From: Anisus vortex
Lineage: Eukaryota > Mollusca > Gastropoda > Planorbidae
NCBI GenBank assembly: GCA_949126835.1
Contig: OX421494.1
Span: forward strand, 2,208,201 to 2,272,200
DNA: 64,000 nt
Direction of reading: 5' to 3'
Positions 58,725 to 64,000 of this stretch are shown piece after piece. The position numbers and the translations under genes were made by a program. The notes under the pieces were generated by a model that made no database searches, was not told the DNA's origin, and saw nothing but the letters and a program-made list of their open reading frames with translations. How positions within the stretch are numbered: position 1 is the first letter of the stretch; each line of letters begins with the position of its first letter.

Positions 58725-58830
58725 ACTTGATTATATAGATAAGTGAATAGTGTATTAGATATAATATAGTGTAATCAATTCTAGCCTCAATTAGCACATA
58801 CAAATTTATCATGGAGCGCTATCCATTCTT
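58725..58830 (+). repeat. Unclassified dispersed repeat, copy 1
   Basis: TATATAGATAAGTGAATAG and CAATTCTAGCCTCAATTAGC plus ACATACAAATTTA match 61445-61528. Confidence 0.55.
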
Positions 58831-59879
58831 TTAATAGATCAGTGGGGTCGTCCAGATCCCAAAAAGAAAAGATAACCAAGGCTCGGCAATGAATGATATT
58901 AGCTTTAGGGGTCGTCCATATTCCACAATAATAGATAGCCGAGCTCGGCAGAAGTTCCCTGGAAGATAAAAAATGAAGCAGATTAGTTCTTAAGGCGTTC
59001 AATTTACTTTAACGGAAGTTCATTTTATCTTTCCAGTGGCCCCCACGGCTGGGTGTTTGAATGTTGATAGCTTCCTCTTTCCCCCAGGAGTTGGTCTGTC
59101 CATCACGCTCCCTGTCCCCCACCTGAGCCCCCACCTCCCACATACTTCACACCTCCTCTCTATAGTCGCCTTGTCTATTTTGTCACGTTGACTAATTTGT
59201 CAATTTGTCCCAAGCGGGAATTTCTACCGCGAGATTCCATTCGCTCGCGCGGGAGATGGTTACCATGGCAACGAGATGGGGGCCGCCAAGAGGGGAACGG
59301 TGCTGCTTTGCCAGAGATAACAGGCCGGTGTTGGAAGATTAGTGACAACAGAAAACGGTTGTGGGGCCGGGAGTGGGGGTGATCTATTTAAAGGTTATTA
59401 AAGTAAACACTTAAACTTTAGTGCCGGTCTTTACAGTTCAGTGCCCAGTCTGCCTGGTGGTTAACTTATCGAAAATAAAAATAACTCCAAGAAAGTCTTT
59501 CAATAAAATCTTCTAAACAGTTTGATATAATAACATTAAAATAAAAAAAAAGTAGGAAGGGTGGGGAGTGGTGGCGAGAAAATATTTTAGACGAAATATC
59601 TCATCGTGAAACAGGCTGCCAATTAAAAAATATTTGATATCAAAAATTGAAAAAGAAATATGAAAGAACTGGAAAAAAATTTTGCAGATATTTCAATTAT
59701 CAATATACATTGTTAATTTATTTGAGGCCATTATTTGTTTAGGCCTATAGGCTAGTGAAGATGAGATCCACGGTACTCAGTAACTAAGGCCTAGGCCCTA
59801 CAAAAGTCTTGTATATATAACATATTATTACGTATTATTTAAAATTCAAAATTCTATCAATAAAGGCCTAAATCCTTAG

Positions 59880-60240
59880 GTACGGATGTATAAAGGCACT
59901 GCTCCTTTCTACCTCAAGAACTGATATCTAAGCACGCGCCATCAAATCACTTCTTAACCCTAGTTCCAAGTGTTGCTGGACACAAACAGAAGTACGTTGG
60001 AGTGCGCTCAATTGAATCTGTGGCGCCTTCTATACTATGGAACAGCTTGTCTCAGACAATGAGAGAATTTGAGACAAAAGAGTCTTTTAAAAAGAGCTTA
60101 AAGACTTTTCTCTCCGGCAAGTGGATGTGTGCCTTACATACCAATACAACTTTCACTGCAATTGATTTCAGGAGCGCACTGAGCATGCTAAATTTAATAG
60201 CATGGATAGAAGCGCTATATAAATTACTATTTTTTTTTCA
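59880..60240 (+). pseudogene. LINE reverse-transcriptase C-terminal fragment and 3' end
   Basis: The frame reads through LISKHAPSNHFL and then SIESVAPSILWNSLSQTMRE, SFKKSLKTFL, the usual end of CR1/L2/RTE-like LINE ORF2 proteins. A one-base frameshift at about 59920 separates it from the preceding TAPFYLK. No start codon belongs to it. The 3' end carries GGAGCGCACTGAGCATGCTA and GAAGCGCTATATAAATTACT. It is a 5'-truncated dead copy. Confidence 0.75.
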
Positions 60241-60321
60241 ATATATGTCTGAATCTTTTTCTATAGGCCCTATTAAAAAAAAAAAAAACTTACAAAACGC
60301 AGTCCATTGTAAAAAAAATAT

Positions 60322-60507
60322 TTTCGGAAATTAATAGTGTACCAAAGTAAGATGTCTAATTCATTCAACGTGCTAACAGACTAAAAGTTATCCTGCTCTT
60401 TTCTTGTAGAATAGACTTGAATTTTCTTTACGGGGAATCTTCCGGGTGCCATAGGAAATCGTACTGCGTGCCAAGTCTGACACGCATATCTTATGTTGCC
60501 GACCCCT
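60322..60507 (-). mobile_element. hAT-type MITE, copy 6, degraded left end
   Basis: The interior matches copy 4 (TAATAGTGTACCAAAG, TTTTCTTGTAGAATAGACTT) and the right end GTTGCCGACCCCT is present. The left terminal repeat is not recognisable. Confidence 0.7.
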
Positions 60508-61194
60508 TTTGCATCGCGTTCTTTTAACCACACAATCTCCGGCACTGAAATTGTACAACAGAAGGACTCTTCCTATGGATAGAATGATATATTAGGGTGT
60601 TACCTCTCCTCCCCTCATGTCACACTGTGGTTGTCAAGGAACAAAAGAGGCAGGAAAGGGGAGGTGAGGAAGTTGTCAAGTTAATGATAATTGCAATATC
60701 CGGCCTTCACGTCTGCTCCAATAATGGCGACGATGTTTTTGAGCAGACGTGTTGGAATGAAATGTTCACACTTCCCAGACAGCTTTATTGGAGACGACGA
60801 GCGAGGGCGAAAATTGTCCCCCCTCGTCGCCTGCGAGAATGATGGGGTTGACAGTTGACTCTGTTAGACCTCGTATCAATTTGTTTCAATAATTACATTT
60901 TTTTAAATGTCTTTCGTTTCTTCTCGCCCAACGTCCAAAGTTTTGCACCCATTTTTATAAGAAACAAACAAACAAGATAGATTCTAATTTTTTTATAGCA
61001 ATATTAGGTGACCCGTGGGCAAAATGTGTCCATACAGAAGTTGTTACTTTAGAAGTAAAATAGCTAGCTCTGTATCAATAATAAATCAACAATACATTGT
61101 TCAGTATTCACCTACCAAAAGTACAAACTGCACAGCGATACATTAAGGATGAGAAAAAAGGAAAAGTCCGCCCCACCAAAATGACTGTGAAAAA

Positions 61195-61380
61195 ATATAA
61201 TGATTATTTACATAGCGCTTCTATCCATGATATTAAACTGAGCATGCTCATTGCTCTCTTTGTATAAATTGTAGTGTCTGATGTATTGGTACGCAAGGCA
61301 CTAGCTAAAGAGAAAAAAAAGTCTTTAAATATAGTCTATATCTAGATGGCGCCACAGATACTAACGAGCGCACTCTATAG
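61195..61380 (-). mobile_element. LINE 3' end, inverted copy
   Basis: The complement of this segment matches the LINE tail at about 60000-60230: GGCGCCATCTAG, AGCATGCTCAGTTTAATATC, ATGGATAGAAGCGCTATGTA. Together with the copy at 59880-60240 it forms an inverted pair about 1 kb apart. Confidence 0.7.
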
Positions 61381-61444
61381 GACTTTTTTTTTTCTTTGTC
61401 CATCTCAACTTTCGGTTATCTTATTATAGTCTTTGTTCTCGTTA

Positions 61445-61528
61445 TCCCTATAACTGACTTATATAGATAAGTGAATGGTGTTTTCAATTCTAGACTCAAT
61501 TTGCACATACAAATTTAACACGGAGATC
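61445..61528 (+). repeat. Unclassified dispersed repeat, copy 2
   Basis: TATATAGATAAGTGAATGG and CAATTCTAGACTCAATTTGC plus ACATACAAATTTA. The second SINE family starts right after it. Confidence 0.55.
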
Positions 61529-61529
61529 C

Positions 61530-61721
61530 ATTCTGTGGTTAGTTCACCGGACTGTCAACCAAAAACCAACTGACACGTCGCTGGTTCTATCCCTGCCACC
61601 GACCGATCCCTGCCGCCCTGCAGCAGTTTTGGGACTAGAGGTCGTAATAATCTTCTAGAGCGCATTGAGAATACTAAAATAGCATGGTTAGAAGCGGTAT
61701 ATAATAACCATTATTTTTTTT
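61530..61721 (+). mobile_element. Second tRNA-derived SINE family with LINE-like 3' tail
   Basis: A-box-like TGGTTAGTTCACCGG (61536-61550) and B-box-like GGTTCTATCCC (61583-61593) form a tRNA-like head unrelated to the other SINE. The tail AGAGCGCATTGAGAATACTA ... TTAGAAGCGGTATATAATA matches the 3' end of the LINE fragments at 59880-60240 and 61195-61380. Sharing a tail with a LINE is how SINEs recruit the LINE's reverse transcriptase. Confidence 0.7.
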
Positions 61722-61729
61722 TAATAAGC

Positions 61730-62910
61730 CTCATTAGCGTTTTCTATTTGACTGTATGGGCAAATTTATTGTTTCTGTGCTAACAAATCAATTATAGTGT
61801 ATTTCTTATAGACTTGCAATCCCCCCCCCCCGCCTCACCCTCCAAAACACTTTTTCTGCCTTCGCCCCTGGATGTAGATCTCTAGTTTTTTTTTCTCTTT
61901 TCCCTGCATATAATAAAAATATTTCTATCTGCCTGAGTGGTGGCTCAAAGTTGGCCATATTTTAGTTTAATAGCGCTTTGCTTTTTTCTGTATTTGTTTA
62001 TTCTTTTTTTTTTTTTATGTAAAGTTTTGCTAAAAACAATAGATCTATAATTAGTGGGTAAATTATCAGTAATTCTTACTTTATGAAATGTGTATGCATT
62101 ATTGTTATAATTAATACATTTAATTAATAGCCTTTTATTATGTTTTTAAATGACAGAGATAACATTGATTTATGTACGTAGATATACCAATTTAGAAGTT
62201 TGCTTCGACTAAATCTGGCCTACAGTCTGTAAAAAAAAAATGAAAAGAATTTGGCCAAACGTTTGGCCAGATTTTCTTTTTGGCACCGAGGCAATGGAGT
62301 GGTGCAAGTTGCCAGTTTGGCTCAAACACTGCTAATTACAGACTTTTAAATCCTTTTTTTTTTTTAAAGGTAGCCGCAGATCTTGCTTTTTGAAGATAGC
62401 TGGCTCTTGAGAAAAAAATATTAAAATTACAGGGACGCACAGAAATATTTTTACACGGCGACCCCATGCGGCGAGGTTGAAATTTCTGATCGCCATTAGC
62501 AATTAGTCAGTGAGGTGTTTAGTGATGTGTAGGTATTTCATGATTTGCCGGAAGTGGGAAGAAATTCGTGGCTGGGACTGGGAGTGTGTGTGTGTGGGGG
62601 GGGGGGGGGGGAGGGAGTTGCGTTCATGTGGTAAATTGTTGTAAAGCGGAGTGCAACGCTTTACAAGGCATCTCACACCTTTGAGATTCTAGAGCATTTT
62701 TGTGACTGTTAGAACTGGAGTCTTTTTTTACCAGATAGAATTATATCAAAGGTGGTTGTTGTTGTTTTTTAGTGTAGTCAGTTTAGTTAAAACGGAAGTG
62801 AAAAAGATCCGGGTCACATGACCTAAGAAAATTAGATTAGTGTAAAGTAGACCTATAGACCCATAGAACATAAAAGAATGACTTAAGAAATACAATTCAA
62901 TAATTAATTT
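61730..62910. other. No gene recognised
   Basis: AT-rich with poly(C) near 61822 and poly(G) near 62598. Confidence 0.45.
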
Positions 62911-62914
62911 AATA

Positions 62915-63050
62915 TAGGGGTCGGCAACCTATGGCATGCCTGCCAGACTTGGCACCCAGTTCAAATATTAATGGCACGCAGACCCCCCCACCCCTTTCCC
63001 AAAGGCAATTCAATTCTCTTCTACAAGATGTTTTGTGCTAGTAAGGCTAC
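62915..63050 (+). mobile_element. hAT-type MITE, copy 7, right end missing
   Basis: It starts TAGGGGTCGGCAACCTATGG and carries the TGGCACGCAGA and CTCTTCTACAAGA interior motifs. It stops about 20 bp before the intact copy 8. Confidence 0.65.
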
Positions 63051-63066
63051 TATCTATTGTCTAGGA

Positions 63067-63271
63067 CATAGGTTGGCAGCCTACGGCACGCGTGCCAAAC
63101 TCGGCAAACAGAGCGATTTTCAATGGCGCGCGAAAGACCCACTAAAATGCAAAATGCAATTCAAGTCTCTTCTGTAAGAAAATTGACAGGTTGACTTTTA
63201 TGCCCTTGGCCCGCTGAATGAATTCGAAATCATACTTTGGCACGCTATTATTAAAACGTTGCCGACCCCTG
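63067..63271 (+). mobile_element. hAT-type MITE, copy 8
   Basis: A perfect 8-bp duplication GTCTAGGA (63059-63066 and 63272-63279) brackets a 205-bp element with ends CATAGGTTGGCAGCCTACGG and CGTTGCCGACCCCTG. Confidence 0.9.
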
Positions 63272-63639
63272 GTCTAGGAAACGATTGAAATCAACAATAT
63301 TACCAACACTATTAGAGAATAATTATCATAGATGAAATCATTTTTCAGTGTCCATGGTTCATATCTCAGTAAACCACATTGGCTTAAAGCTGTCACGTGA
63401 CCAGGGTTATTTTAAGGGAGGCCGTCTAATTACGAACTGCTATATATAGACCAGCCATCACGCATAATAAATAGAAGACGCGAGTATTTGGAGTTAACCA
63501 CACAGTACTAAATGTGTATGAACAGAGGCGTGTCGCGGTAAGGGAAATTATTGTATACCCGCTAAACGAGCTAAGCTTTTATGTATAGATCTAGTTTTTT
63601 TTTAATAGGTTCTTTTTTTTTTTCAAATCTGCAGTATTG

Positions 63640-64000
63640 CGTGGGTGTGTACTTTAATTGGGTTATGCCCCCTGGGTGCGAGAATCTCACGGAATCGCTG
63701 CGATTTCGCCCCCTCGTTGTTGAGATAGCTCGTGCGATTTACCGCGTCAATGTGTTGCCAATAATTGTACCAAGGTGTCGCTGCGATTCACGCGCCAAAC
63801 ATAGGAGCTATTTACATTGTGTTAGAGCGACGCCCCGCGCCCGCTAACCACTTCTTACGGGGGCGCTCTTTTTTTCCCCTCCTTCTACGCGCGCTGCTTA
63901 GCTTTGAGCTACAGTTGCTATTTGTCCGAATATTAATCGCTTAATGAGTCCGACGTGCGCGGCGTGTTTACGTAAGACGGATCCGTGTCCCTCCGCTAAA
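63640..64000 (+). other. CpG-rich right edge, possible promoter or exon region
   Basis: CG dinucleotides are frequent (e.g. CGACGTGCGCGGCGTG near 63950) against a CpG-poor window. A T-rich tract with CTGCAG at about 63632 could be a splice acceptor for an 88-codon frame ending at 63847, but no protein motif is visible. Confidence 0.25.

Overview
This is a eukaryotic, AT-rich, intron-bearing animal window. The lophotrochozoan feel of its repeats and an invertebrate noggin suggest a mollusc, most likely a gastropod. That assignment is an inference, because no rRNA, mitochondrial or other diagnostic gene is present. Most of the sequence is repeats: tandem arrays, short nonautonomous DNA transposons, tRNA-derived SINEs, decayed LINE 3' ends and one young LTR retrotransposon.

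Two host genes can be supported. (1) On the minus strand at the left edge, three phase-0 exons (5568-5654, 5091-5171, 1-162) with consensus splice sites encode the N-terminal part of a secreted protein with a signal peptide. It continues beyond the window and I do not recognise the family. (2) At 37786-38496 (minus) lies a complete intronless noggin homologue (236 aa, nine C-terminal cysteines), a secreted BMP antagonist. A consensus CRE (TGACGTCA) sits just before its start codon, and three more TGACGT sites lie about 300 bp beyond its stop.

Layout: 0-6 kb holds the secreted-protein gene, with a 25-bp array, SINEs, hAT MITEs and a Harbinger-like MITE in and around its introns. 7.1-12.9 kb is satellite: an 87-unit 36-bp array with no net length change, then 1.6 kb of TG-rich DNA. 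13-20 kb is mostly unassigned AT-rich DNA with MITEs, a SINE and LINE fragments. 20-26.6 kb has a CpG-rich patch, a ~39-bp array, a SINE split by a 446-bp GC-rich structured element, and a GATA array. 28.7-30.3 kb holds three abutting satellites. 32-37 kb has LINE fragments and 20-bp and 21-bp arrays. 37.4-39.3 kb is the noggin locus. 40.3-43 kb is satellite interrupted by a second copy of the structured element. 44956-51807 is an LTR retrotransposon with apparently identical LTRs. 52-64 kb has arrays, LINE ends, a SINE that shares its tail with a local LINE, and more hAT MITEs.

The two most unusual items are as follows. First, the LTR element is a Ty3/gypsy element with copia-like order (integrase before RT-RNase H, SCAN-like gag), i.e. 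Gmr1-like. It has lost nearly all RT-RNase H, yet its LTRs match along their full length. Second, the ~450-bp GC-rich element inserts with 12-bp target duplications beginning GGT, and a hairpin in its divergent third copy shows several compensatory base-pair changes, which points to a functional RNA fold.
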